Below, in pieces: positions 54,620 to 64,000 of a stretch of DNA of 64,000 nucleotides. This DNA is from Flavobacterium proteolyticum (lineage in GTDB: Bacteria; Bacteroidota; Bacteroidia; Flavobacteriales; Flavobacteriaceae). Where the stretch lies: contig NZ_JADFTZ010000006.1 of NCBI RefSeq assembly GCF_015223105.1, forward strand, positions 1 to 64,000, written 5' to 3'. Position 1 is the first letter of the stretch; each line of letters opens with the position of its first letter. The translations under genes were made by a program, and so were the position numbers. The notes below the pieces were generated by a model. The model was not told the origin of the DNA. It was given only the letters and a program-made list of their open reading frames with translations, and made no database searches.

Positions 54620-56023
54620 TTATTTCAAATTCAGTTCAAAATTCACATCAAACAAATTGGCGAATCCGTTTTTAATAGTTCCATCTGCATTTAAGATTAT
54701 AATTCTGTGAATTTTAGTAATCACCCATTGTTTTCTTGCGGTTTCAAAATCTGAAGCATGTAGTTCTTTGATACCTTCAAAATTATATTTTTTCAATGCA
54801 TTTTTCCAGTTAGCTACATTGTCATTCACATTAATGGCAATAAATTCGTAATCTGGATATTTTGTTTGTAATTCCATTACTTTTCTATGAGAAGCGGCAA
54901 AATGCGATTCAGCATGACTCGTCCAAAAGAATAAAACGGTTGGTTTATTGATAATTGAATTAACATCCAAAGGTTTATAGGAAGTATCAACCAATTCAAT
55001 TTTAGGTAAACGATTACCTACTTTTAAATTCTGAACGGAATTGTAAATCTCTGTAATTTCTTTTTTATTTTCCTTGTCAGTAGTTAATTGTAAATAACGT
55101 TCAATAAATTTTTGATTGTTGTACATGTTTTGGTCTTCTAACAAGTACATCATAGCAACATTATTCAATACCACATTTTTAACTTTCTGATTTTTGATTA
55201 AAGTATCAGTGATATTTAATTTTTCGATATTGTTTTCTAACGAATTCTCATTCAAATCTAAGTGATCTTTCTGTAGAGCAACATTGTTTAACATTACGCT
55301 TACATATTTAATGAAAGGAGAATAATTGGTTAAAAGGGCATTTTCAAAATCAACTTCTTTTCGGTGTTCGTAGTAGTTTGAAGGTAATTTTGTTCTGATA
55401 TTCTCACCTGTTCTAAACTGATGTGCGTAAGGATAAATTTCTTTTTTAGTAATGTGATGAAAGTCTAAACAAGCTTTTGCAACTACATCAAAATTTTCAT
55501 CCCAACCAATTTCTGCTTTGCGTTTTAAATAAAAAGTTTTACGGATAGCGAAACTAGAATCGATATTCTTGATAAAACTTTTTACGTCTTTATCAAAATT
55601 GTCATACATTTTATCTTTGTCAGCTTCGTTTTTAAGATACAATTCCATTAAGAAATTGTTCTTTTCATCACCACGACCACAAAAAACAACAGAGTTGTCA
55701 AAATCAAATGTATTTACTCGAACCATTAAACTGTCATTCTTATCAAAATACACATATTGATATTCAGGATTATGTTTAAAAGAGTACAAGCCAGGAGCTA
55801 ACGAATCAAATTTATGCATGAAGCGATTGTTCTTGTCTAGATAAATAGTATCAATTACTTCATCATCTTTTAAAAACAAAACATATTTCTCTTGCGGGTT
55901 CAAAACTTCTCCGCCAAAGTAAGCCACAAAATTATCTTCCTTAAAGACTCTTTTACAAGAAGTTAAAGTAGAAAAAAGGACGATAGATAGGGGTAAAAAG
56001 TATTTTACGTAATTTTTAATCAT
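54620..56023 (-). CDS. TlpA-like lipoprotein lacking the CxxC motif
   Basis: A 467-aa envelope lipoprotein (lipobox TLTSC, Cys23). Residues about 30-130 look like a DUF4369-type beta domain, a long helical middle follows, and the C-terminal part (about 325-467) has a thioredoxin fold: PTVLFFWTSHAESHFAASHR in the place of the active site, then YEFIAINVND and RIIILNADG. The usual WCxxC is replaced by TSHAES, so no disulfide chemistry is expected; a binding or structural role is more likely. Paralogue with an intact site at 2593-3717. Single gene. Confidence 0.8.
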   Translation of the reverse strand: MIKNYVKYFLPLSIVLFSTLTSCKRVFKEDNFVAYFGGEVLNPQEKYVLFLKDDEVIDTIYLDKNNRFMHKFDSLAPGLYSFKHNPEYQYVYFDKNDSLMVRVNTFDFDNSVVFCGRGDEKNNFLMELYLKNEADKDKMYDNFDKDVKSFIKNIDSSFAIRKTFYLKRKAEIGWDENFDVVAKACLDFHHITKKEIYPYAHQFRTGENIRTKLPSNYYEHRKEVDFENALLTNYSPFIKYVSVMLNNVALQKDHLDLNENSLENNIEKLNITDTLIKNQKVKNVVLNNVAMMYLLEDQNMYNNQKFIERYLQLTTDKENKKEITEIYNSVQNLKVGNRLPKIELVDTSYKPLDVNSIINKPTVLFFWTSHAESHFAASHRKVMELQTKYPDYEFIAINVNDNVANWKNALKKYNFEGIKELHASDFETARKQWVITKIHRIIILNADGTIKNGFANLFDVNFELNLK

Positions 56024-56144
56024 TTACTTGATTATTAATCTTGAACAAATGTATCAGATATATTCAAATCTTGTTGTTAAGGTACAGTTAAAATAAACCT
56101 ATATTAATTCTAAATTAAAGTGTTCAAAAATCTACTAAATTTAG

Positions 56145-57797
<1,653 letters not shown>

Positions 57798-57801
57798 TAT
57801 C

Positions 57802-57837
57802 AATCCCGTTGCTATTTTTAGTAACGGGATTTTTTTA
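57802..57837 (+). terminator. Terminator of the ABC-F gene
   Basis: AATCCCGTTGCT (57802-57813) pairs with AGTAACGGGATT (57820-57831) with one G-U; T-run follows. Confidence 0.88.
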
Positions 57838-57844
57838 GATGGAA

Positions 57845-57914
57845 GCCACTGATTTCACTGATTATCACAGATTTTTTCTAATTGTAATCCTTTTAAATCC
57901 ATAAAATCCGTGGC
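57845..57914. repeat. Intergenic inverted-repeat element, copy 1
   Basis: GCCACTGATT (57845-57854) and AATCCGTGGC (57905-57914) are near-perfect arms (9 of 10). The interior repeats CACTGATTATCACAGATT. A related element is at 60871-60926. Likely one family of intergenic repeats. Confidence 0.55.
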
Positions 57915-57963
57915 AAATAACATTTTGGTTAAGCATGAATATTCTCTTTTTTGTAGATTAAAA

Positions 57964-57993
57964 TTGCTATTAGAAATATAAATTCTAAATTTG
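57964..57993 (+). promoter_or_regulatory. Promoter of pyrR-pyrB
   Basis: TTG (57964-57966), 19-bp spacer, TAAATTTG (57986-57993). The start would be near 58000, leaving a leader of about 9 nt. Confidence 0.7.
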
Positions 57994-58008
57994 TACAAAC
58001 AACACACT

Positions 58009-58548
58009 ATGAGTCAAAAAGTTTTGCTCACTTCAAAAGAAGTACACATTATCTTGCATCGATTAGCTTGCCAACTAATTGAAAATCATTTAGATTTTTC
58101 CAATACTGTTTTAATAGGATTACAACCAAGAGGAAAATATTTAGCGGAAAGAATCAAACAAATTTTAGAATCAGATTACAATATTTCTAACATTCAATTG
58201 GGATTTTTAGATATTACGTTCTTTCGTGATGATTTCAGAAGAGGCGAAAAACCATTGGAAGCCAATAAAACCCAAATAGATTTCTTAGTAGAAGATAAAA
58301 AAGTAGTCTTCATCGATGATGTTTTATACACCGGAAGAAGTATTAATGCCGCTTTAACTGCAATACAATCTTTCGGAAGACCATCAGAAGTAGAACTTTT
58401 AACCTTAATCGACAGAAGATTCAGTCGTCATTTACCAATTCAACCTGATTATAGAGGAAGACAAGTGGATGCCATTAACAATGAAAAAGTAATTGTGAAA
58501 TGGCAAGAAAATGATGGTGAAGATGCAGTATATCTGGTAACAAAATAA
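58009..58548 (+). CDS. pyrR: PyrR: pyrimidine regulator / uracil phosphoribosyltransferase
   Basis: A 179-aa type I phosphoribosyltransferase fold. The PRPP-binding loop is VVFIDDVLYTGRSINAAL; GLQPRGKYLAERI and RPSEVELLTLIDR are PyrR-like. PyrR of Gram-positives binds pyr mRNA leaders with UMP and attenuates them; it also has weak UPRTase activity. Here the predicted leader is too short for an attenuator. ATG at 58009 is used; the upstream TTG is part of the promoter. It lies 28 bp before pyrB. Confidence 0.92.
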   Translation: MSQKVLLTSKEVHIILHRLACQLIENHLDFSNTVLIGLQPRGKYLAERIKQILESDYNISNIQLGFLDITFFRDDFRRGEKPLEANKTQIDFLVEDKKVVFIDDVLYTGRSINAALTAIQSFGRPSEVELLTLIDRRFSRHLPIQPDYRGRQVDAINNEKVIVKWQENDGEDAVYLVTK

Positions 58549-58576
58549 ACAACAACAAACACACAACTACATATAA

Positions 58577-59506
58577 ATGAAAGAATTATCAGTAAATCAT
58601 TTAATCGGAATAAAATATATTACCAAACAAGATATTGATTTAATTTTCGAAACGGCAGACCATTTCAAAGAAGTAATCAATCGACCAATTAAAAAAGTAC
58701 CGTCATTACGAGATGTTACTATTGCCAACATTTTCTTTGAAAATAGTACAAGAACCAAATTATCTTTCGAATTAGCACAAAAACGACTTTCAGCTGATGT
58801 TATTAGTTTTTCAGCAGCACAATCATCGGTAAAAAAAGGAGAGACTTTGATTGATACAGTTAACAACATTTTATCAATGAAAGTAGATATGGTGGTAATG
58901 CGTCACAGTAGCCCTGGAGCGGCTCATTTCTTGTCCCAGAATATTGGAGCAAGTGTTGTAAATGCTGGAGATGGCGCTCATGAACACCCAACACAAGCCT
59001 TATTAGATAGTTTTACAATTAGAGAAAAATTAGGCGATGTTGGTGGAAAGAAAATCGTAATCGTAGGTGATATTTTACATTCAAGAGTAGCGTTGTCCAA
59101 TATCTTCGCGTTACAAATGCAAGGAGCAGAGGTTAAAGTATGTGGACCAAAAACATTAATTCCAAAATACATTGAATCACTAGGAGTTACGGTTGAACCA
59201 AATTTACGTAAAGCCTTAGAATGGGCAGATGTAGCGAATATGTTACGTGTGCAAAACGAACGCTTAGATGTGAGTTATTTTCCTACGACTAGAGAATACA
59301 CGCAACAATACGGTGTAACCAAAGAATTATTAGATTCGCTAAACAAAGAAATCGTAATCATGCACCCAGGACCAATTAATAGAGGAGTAGAGATTACTTC
59401 TGATGTTGCCGATTCACAACAATCGGTGATTTTGGAACAAGTTGAAAATGGAGTTGCAGTACGAATGGCAGTGATTTATTTATTGGCAAGTAAGATTAAA
59501 AATTAG
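58577..59506 (+). CDS. pyrB: Aspartate carbamoyltransferase catalytic chain
   Basis: A 309-aa enzyme joining aspartate and carbamoyl phosphate in pyrimidine synthesis. Carbamoyl-phosphate site FFENSTRTKLSFELA begins near residue 52; HPTQALLDSFTI and MHPGPINRG are the aspartate and catalytic loops. Length is standard. No pyrI regulatory chain follows, as in PyrR-associated enzymes. Cotranscribed with pyrR. Confidence 0.97.
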   Translation: MKELSVNHLIGIKYITKQDIDLIFETADHFKEVINRPIKKVPSLRDVTIANIFFENSTRTKLSFELAQKRLSADVISFSAAQSSVKKGETLIDTVNNILSMKVDMVVMRHSSPGAAHFLSQNIGASVVNAGDGAHEHPTQALLDSFTIREKLGDVGGKKIVIVGDILHSRVALSNIFALQMQGAEVKVCGPKTLIPKYIESLGVTVEPNLRKALEWADVANMLRVQNERLDVSYFPTTREYTQQYGVTKELLDSLNKEIVIMHPGPINRGVEITSDVADSQQSVILEQVENGVAVRMAVIYLLASKIKN

Positions 59507-59536
59507 TATCTTAGCATAAAATCAGAAATTCAACAA

Positions 59537-59869
59537 ATGAAAGTCGATCAAAAAGGACATACTACTATCATTAAAGATACACAAAATAATCTAGAAGCTT
59601 TTGTGGAAAAGGTAATTAATGAATATCATGCGTTTCAAGGTCAAAACTTGATTTTAGATATATCGCAAGATAAAGCTATTTCAAATGCCGATTTAGCGCA
59701 TTTTAAAGACTTGGCCAAAAACCACAAAAAGGCAAAAAAATCAATGGTTATTGTTACTGACACGGTTGATTTTAATAAAGTTCCCAATTATTTAAACGTA
59801 GTTCCTTCTGTCTTAGAAGCCCACGATATGATTGAAATGGACGAAATTGAACGCGATTTAGGATTTTAA
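59537..59869 (+). CDS. Small conserved protein upstream of RNase Z
   Basis: A 110-aa cytosolic alpha/beta protein with no signal. The pattern NLILDISQDKAISNADLAHF and KKSMVIVTDTVDF suggests a STAS-like fold, but I cannot confirm a family. Flavobacteriaceae genomes commonly have such a small gene beside rnz, sometimes mislabelled as RNase Z; no metallo-hydrolase motif is present. It starts 31 bp after pyrB and precedes rnz by 73 bp. Confidence 0.7.
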   Translation: MKVDQKGHTTIIKDTQNNLEAFVEKVINEYHAFQGQNLILDISQDKAISNADLAHFKDLAKNHKKAKKSMVIVTDTVDFNKVPNYLNVVPSVLEAHDMIEMDEIERDLGF

Positions 59870-59877
59870 TAATTAAA

Positions 59878-59939
59878 AATTGATAATTGAAAATTGATAA
59901 TTCTGATAATTGTTAATTATTCATTATCAACTATCAATT
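59878..59939. repeat. AT-rich inverted repeat just before rnz
   Basis: Arms at about 59878-59892 (AATTGATAATTGAAA) and 59925-59939 (TATCAACTATCAATT), with further copies of TTGATAATT between them. The last base is 4 nt before the rnz start codon, so an RNA hairpin could mask translation initiation. Confidence 0.55.
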
Positions 59940-59942
59940 GAA

Positions 59943-60848
59943 ATGAAACTACAAATACTCGGTTGTTACGCAGCCACTCCAAGAACCATAACGAATCCAA
60001 CATCACAGGTTTTAGACATAAAAAATCATATGTTCTTAATCGATTGTGGTGAAGGAACACAAGTGCAATTGCGCAAGCATAAAATCAAGTTTTCTCGCAT
60101 TAATCATATTTTTATTTCGCATTTACATGGCGATCATTTTTATGGATTAATCGGTTTGATTTCTACGTTTATGTTGTTAAATCGCGAAAATGATTTGCAC
60201 GTTTATGGTCCAAAAGGAATTAAAGAAATTATCTTATTGCAATTGCGTGCTTCGGGTTCGTTTACGGGTTATAATTTGTATTTCCACGAATTAGAATCGA
60301 AAGAAAGCGAGGTCATTTTTGAAGACGAAACCGTAATTGTAAAAACGATTCCGTTAAATCATCGTGTTTATACGAATGGATTTTTATTTCAAGAAAAGTT
60401 AGGAAAACGCCATTTGAATATAGAAGCGGTTGCCAAATACAAAATTGAAAAAGTGTATTTCGATAAAATCAAATCCGGCGGCAATGTAACTTTAGATTCA
60501 GGCGAAGTGATTGACAATGAATTGCTTTCGTTTCCACCCGATGCCCCAATGAGTTATGCTTTTTGTAGCGATACAATGTATGATGAATCTATCGTTCCGA
60601 TTATCAAAGATGTTGATGTGTTGTATCACGAATCTACTTTCTTAGATTCTGAAATGCAATACACCGAAAAAACCAAACACGCAACCGCAAAAGAAGCGGC
60701 TAAAATTGCAAAATTAGCCAATGCTAAAAACTTAATTTTAGGACATTATTCTACTCGTTACGGTTCTATTGAACCTTTCAAAACCGAAGCACAAACCATT
60801 TTTGAAAATGTACTTTTGGCGGATGATGGTAGAGAATTTGAATTCTAA
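59943..60848 (+). CDS. rnz: Ribonuclease Z
   Basis: A 301-aa metallo-beta-lactamase-fold nuclease that trims tRNA 3' ends. The zinc motif HLHGDH lies near residue 58, after FLIDCGEGTQVQL. C-terminal ligands are in FCSDTMYD and LGHYSTRY; the exosite arm is around 150-200. The RNase Z motif PxxNHxV appears as IPLNHRVYTNG. Since CCA is not encoded in the tRNA seen here, this activity is needed before CCA addition. ATG at 59943 is used; the in-frame codons upstream are repeat DNA. Confidence 0.95.
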   Translation: MKLQILGCYAATPRTITNPTSQVLDIKNHMFLIDCGEGTQVQLRKHKIKFSRINHIFISHLHGDHFYGLIGLISTFMLLNRENDLHVYGPKGIKEIILLQLRASGSFTGYNLYFHELESKESEVIFEDETVIVKTIPLNHRVYTNGFLFQEKLGKRHLNIEAVAKYKIEKVYFDKIKSGGNVTLDSGEVIDNELLSFPPDAPMSYAFCSDTMYDESIVPIIKDVDVLYHESTFLDSEMQYTEKTKHATAKEAAKIAKLANAKNLILGHYSTRYGSIEPFKTEAQTIFENVLLADDGREFEF

Positions 60849-60870
60849 TTTCCAATGATATAACAAGTTA

Positions 60871-60926
60871 GGAACACTGATTGGAGAAATTTTGAAAATT
60901 ATAATAATTTCTTAAATCTGTGTTCC
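60871..60926. repeat. Intergenic inverted-repeat element, copy 2
   Basis: GGAACACTGATT (60871-60882) and AATCTGTGTTCC (60915-60926) pair at 11 of 12 positions. It shares CACTGATT with the element at 57845-57914. Confidence 0.6.
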
Positions 60927-60956
60927 AAAAAAAGTTTAGATTTTAAAGATTAAAAA

Positions 60957-61613
60957 ATGATACAAACTGTAATTTTCGATATGGATGGCGTAATTGTAGA
61001 TACCGAACCGGTGCATCATTTTGCGTATTACCAACATTTTAAAGAATTAAGCATCGAAGTTTCAGATGAAATGTATCGTTCGTTTACGGGTAATTCTACT
61101 CGAAATATCTTTCAAAAATTAAAAGCACAGTTCGATTTGCAAGAAGATGTGGAAGATTTAATCCTGAGAAAACGTCATTTATTTAACGAAGCTTTCGATT
61201 TAAAAGAGGATTTGTATTTGATTGAAGGAGTAGAAGACTTAATCAAAGATTTACATGCAAACGGAATTCAGCTAATTGTAGCTTCTTCAGCTTCTAAGGT
61301 GACGATTAATAGAGTGTTTACTCGTTTTAATTTACATCAATATTTCACTCATATTGTTTCAGGTGAAGATTTTCCAAAGTCGAAACCGCATCCTGCTATT
61401 TTTGAACATGCCGCGAGTTTATCGATTGCTCCAAAAGAAAATTGCATTGTAATTGAAGACAGCACAAACGGAATTCAAGCCTCAGTTTCAGCGGGAATTT
61501 TCTGCGTTGGTTATGATAGTTTTCATTCGAAAGATCAGGATTTATCTAAAGCAAATATTATTATTCGACACTTTAACGAATTGAATTTTGAAAAAGTTCG
61601 AGATTTGAATTAA
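60957..61613 (+). CDS. HAD-family phosphatase / beta-phosphoglucomutase-like
   Basis: A 218-aa haloacid dehalogenase hydrolase. Motif [13 protein letters not shown] has the nucleophile Asp at residue 8 and acid/base Asp at 10; motif II is VASSAS, motif III Lys in FPKSKPHP, and motif [11 protein letters not shown]. The helical C1 cap (about 16-85) is of the beta-phosphoglucomutase/phosphatase type. The substrate is probably a sugar phosphate. It overlaps the convergent photolyase-like gene by 4 bp. Confidence 0.9.
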   Translation: MIQTVIFDMDGVIVDTEPVHHFAYYQHFKELSIEVSDEMYRSFTGNSTRNIFQKLKAQFDLQEDVEDLILRKRHLFNEAFDLKEDLYLIEGVEDLIKDLHANGIQLIVASSASKVTINRVFTRFNLHQYFTHIVSGEDFPKSKPHPAIFEHAASLSIAPKENCIVIEDSTNGIQASVSAGIFCVGYDSFHSKDQDLSKANIIIRHFNELNFEKVRDLN

Positions 61614-63070
61614 CTCATTTCTTGATCGTGTAACGTATGTTTCGCTAAAATGTGTTTGCTATCTTTTTTAACCGATTCATTTTTTCGCATTGACCAAAAG
61701 AAATCACTGGAAAACTTTCTAGCTTCCTCTAAATTAACAATAGGATTTGGATAATCGCGTCCCAATTCAAATCCATACAACATGGATTCTATTGGAGTTA
61801 ATTTCCAAGGTTCGTGAATAAATTCCGTTGGTATGTTAGCTAATTCTGGAACCCATTTTTTGATAAAATTTCCATCTTCGTCATGTTCGTACGAATTTTT
61901 CACTGGATTATAAACTCGCAACGTATTAATTCCTGTAACGCCAGCTTGCATCTGAATTTGTGGATAGTGAATTCCAGGTTCAAAATCTAAAAATTGTCGA
62001 GCTAAATGTGGACTACAATTTTGCCAAGGTTGGAACAAATGGTGCGTGTAAAATGACACAACTAAAGCACGCATTCTAAAATTCAAATAACCAGTTGAAT
62101 TCAAACACCGCATACAAGCATCAACTAACGGTACACCCGTTTTTCCTGTAATCCATGCTTTGTGATATTTTTCGTTAACTCTTTGATTCAAATTGCGATA
62201 ACCTTTATTTACGGCGATAAATTCCATTGAACATTCCATTTCAAATTTTTGTATGAAATGCGCTTGCCAACGTAATCGAGAAGCAAAATTAGAAATCTGA
62301 CGCTTGAATTTTCCTTGCTGATGTAATTCCCAAGCTTTGGTATACACTTGTCGAATAGATAAATTTCCCCAAGCAATATAAGGCGATAAACGACTACAGC
62401 CTTTTCTAGCCAGTTCAGGTTTTGAAATGTGACTGCTGTAATTTTGAACGCGTTCTTCAAAAAAAGATTTCATATAGCGCAAAGCTGTTGGAACGCCACC
62501 TTTCTGAAAATTAGGATTGTGAACAGTTTTTATGGATGGAATTTCGAAGTGATTCTCTAATTCTTCAATTTCAATGTATTTGACAAAACTTCTTGGTGTA
62601 GGCTGAAACGGAAGACAATCTTTATCCATAAAATCATACCAATCTTCTTTCCAAGTCTTTCGGTTTTTGATGCCACGAATAACGCCGTTAGTGATGTATT
62701 CATTCCATGCAATTCCTTTGACTTTTAATAGTTTAGCAACAGCTAAATCTCTATCAAAAGTTAATTTTATTCCCGTTTCCTGATGTGAATAAACGGCTCT
62801 GATAGAAATAAGTTTGGATAGTTTTTCAAATACTGCAACTGCTTCGCCTTGAACAATTAAGATTTGAGTGTGATATTTTAAAAGTTCTTTCTGTAATGCT
62901 TCTAATGATTGTTTGACAAAATCAAAATGACGTTGACTGTAATGATAATCTTTCATCAACGAAGGTTCGAAAATGTAAAGCAATAACGTTTTCCCAGAAG
63001 TCGATAAGGCTTCATGTAAGGCTTCATGATCGTGCAAACGCAAATCTCTCTTGAACCAAACAATTTTCAT
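61610..63070 (-). CDS. Photolyase/cryptochrome-family protein, divergent
   Basis: A 486-aa flavoprotein. The N-terminal alpha/beta domain opens [16 protein letters not shown]. The C-terminal FAD domain has [37 protein letters not shown] and [17 protein letters not shown]. The region equal to [20 protein letters not shown] of E. coli photolyase reads [18 protein letters not shown], so several flavin-pocket and tryptophan positions differ. It may repair DNA or be a light sensor; the subclass is unresolved. It starts 36 bp after the stop of a conventional photolyase gene, forming a pair. Confidence 0.85.
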   Translation of the reverse strand: MKIVWFKRDLRLHDHEALHEALSTSGKTLLLYIFEPSLMKDYHYSQRHFDFVKQSLEALQKELLKYHTQILIVQGEAVAVFEKLSKLISIRAVYSHQETGIKLTFDRDLAVAKLLKVKGIAWNEYITNGVIRGIKNRKTWKEDWYDFMDKDCLPFQPTPRSFVKYIEIEELENHFEIPSIKTVHNPNFQKGGVPTALRYMKSFFEERVQNYSSHISKPELARKGCSRLSPYIAWGNLSIRQVYTKAWELHQQGKFKRQISNFASRLRWQAHFIQKFEMECSMEFIAVNKGYRNLNQRVNEKYHKAWITGKTGVPLVDACMRCLNSTGYLNFRMRALVVSFYTHHLFQPWQNCSPHLARQFLDFEPGIHYPQIQMQAGVTGINTLRVYNPVKNSYEHDEDGNFIKKWVPELANIPTEFIHEPWKLTPIESMLYGFELGRDYPNPIVNLEEARKFSSDFFWSMRKNESVKKDSKHILAKHTLHDQEMS

Positions 63071-63106
63071 TTTTTTACATTTTATAGTGTTTAGGGCAAC
63101 GCTATC

Positions 63107-64000
63107 CTAACCAACAGCTTCTTTATAGACTTTTAAACATTTTTCTCGAGCTTCTTTATGGTCTACGATAGGTTTTGGATAATATTGAGTTTCCAATTCA
63201 GGAACCCATTTTTTGATGTATTTTAAGTCTCTATCAAACTTCTTGATTTGTTCTGTGGGATTAAAAATTCGGAAATAAGGTGCAGCATCTACTCCAGAAC
63301 CTGCAGCCCATTGCCAATTTCCAACGTTACTCGCCATTTCGTAATCTAAAAGGTTTTGGGCAAAATAGGCTTCTCCCCAGCGCCAATCGATTAGAAGATG
63401 TTTGCAGAGGAAACTGGCTACAATCATTCGAACCCGATTGTGCATGTGACCGGTTTTGTTCAATTCACGCATTCCGGCATCAACAAAAGGATATCCGGTT
63501 TTTCCTTGACACCATTTTTTGAATTTTTCTTCGTTATTTTCCCATTGAATAGCATCGTATTTTTCCTTGAAACTCTTGTTAGATGTATGTGAAAAATGCC
63601 ACAAGATTTGCATGAAAAATTCGCGCCAAATCAATTCGTTCCAAAAGGTTTCATTCTTTTCAGCGATAGCTTTTTCTATCATTTTTCGAATAGAAACCGC
63701 TCCAAATCTGAGATAAATTCCTAAATAAGAGGTTTTGTTTAAAGCAGGAAAATTTCGAGTAGCTTCGTAATTTTGAATTAAACTCTCGGAAATATCATAT
63801 GGAGTGACTTTAATTTCAGATTTTTCAAAACCAATTTCTTCCAACGTTAAAAAAGGGTAAGAGTGCTGTACTATTTTACCCAATTTTTCTTCGGACGGAT
63901 AATGAACTATTTTTATTTTCTTAAAATTTTCTTTCCATTTTTTCGAATAAGGCGTGTAGACAACATAAGGATTTCCATCGTCTTTCACCACTTCACTTTT
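63107..64000 (-). CDS. phrB: Deoxyribodipyrimidine photolyase, class I (partial)
   Basis: The last 297 codons of a photolyase whose N-terminal domain lies beyond the right edge; the reading frame is open to base 64000. It repairs cyclobutane pyrimidine dimers with blue light and FADH-. Clear marks: [56 protein letters not shown] and [16 protein letters not shown]. The conserved Asn near flavin N5 and the DNA-binding residues are present, unlike in the gene that follows it. Likely cotranscribed with that gene. Confidence 0.93.
   Translation of the reverse strand, partial: [297 protein letters not shown]

Overview
The window looks like chromosome of a Flavobacterium-like member of the Flavobacteriaceae (Bacteroidota). 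The support is: AT-rich DNA; many promoters of the Bacteroidota form TTG-N19/20-TAnnTTTG with few Shine-Dalgarno sites; a type IX secretion sorting domain on a lipase; many families common in this group (DUF4369/TlpA lipoproteins, DUF5723, DUF4349, DUF2452/TIGR03643, DUF6428); and a Bacteroidota-type small SRP RNA. Most of the window is ordinary core genome with clear hairpin terminators.

Layout. 1-2.4 kb: the start of a lipoprotein gene, then a 580-aa tyrosine recombinase with an unusual N-terminal half. Its upstream region (1916-2346) holds a promoter, a 22-bp direct repeat, a 15-8-15 inverted repeat and a 13-unit 11-bp array, ending at tRNA-Tyr. 2.6-5.7 kb: a thioredoxin-fold lipoprotein and ribosomal protein S1. 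5.8-8.4 kb: an arsenic operon (ArsR, DUF6428, phosphatase-type arsenate reductase, Acr3). 8.4-15.6 kb: T9SS-secreted lipase, peroxide defence (peroxiredoxin-thioredoxin-small protein operon, then katG) and NhaC. 15.7-21.3 kb: dipeptidyl peptidase IV, a PLP enzyme divergent from an Lrp regulator, and lipoamide dehydrogenase. 21.4-29.8 kb: DoxX, DUF4349 lipoprotein, pabB-tilS-dsbD, GNAT and comM. 29.8-34.8 kb: a minus-strand run panB-rluA-DUF5723-metallopeptidase-SET-TIGR03643-DUF2452.

34.9-41.7 kb: NhaD, an NTF2-like protein, and a tight potassium operon (truncated KdpD-like kinase, KdpE-like regulator, 84-aa unknown protein, Kup transporter, outer-membrane barrel). 41.7-45.8 kb: DUF2809, SH3 protein, serine dehydratase, RarD-type transporter. 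45.8-47.8 kb: dnaK behind a probable sigma-54 promoter with an upstream inverted repeat. 47.9-54.6 kb: hypothetical exported proteins, nitronate monooxygenase, glutaminyl cyclase, SRP RNA, dipeptide epimerase, SDR, transaldolase-like aldolase. 54.6-64 kb: a TlpA-like lipoprotein without its CxxC, an ABC-F ATPase with a degenerate second Walker A, pyrR-pyrB, a small protein plus RNase Z, a HAD phosphatase and two tandem photolyase/cryptochrome genes, the last cut by the window end.

The strongest candidates for something undescribed are the recombinase locus with its phased repeat array, the Kdp-type two-component system wired to Kup, and the sigma-54-type control of dnaK. No CRISPR array, prophage or insertion sequence was seen.
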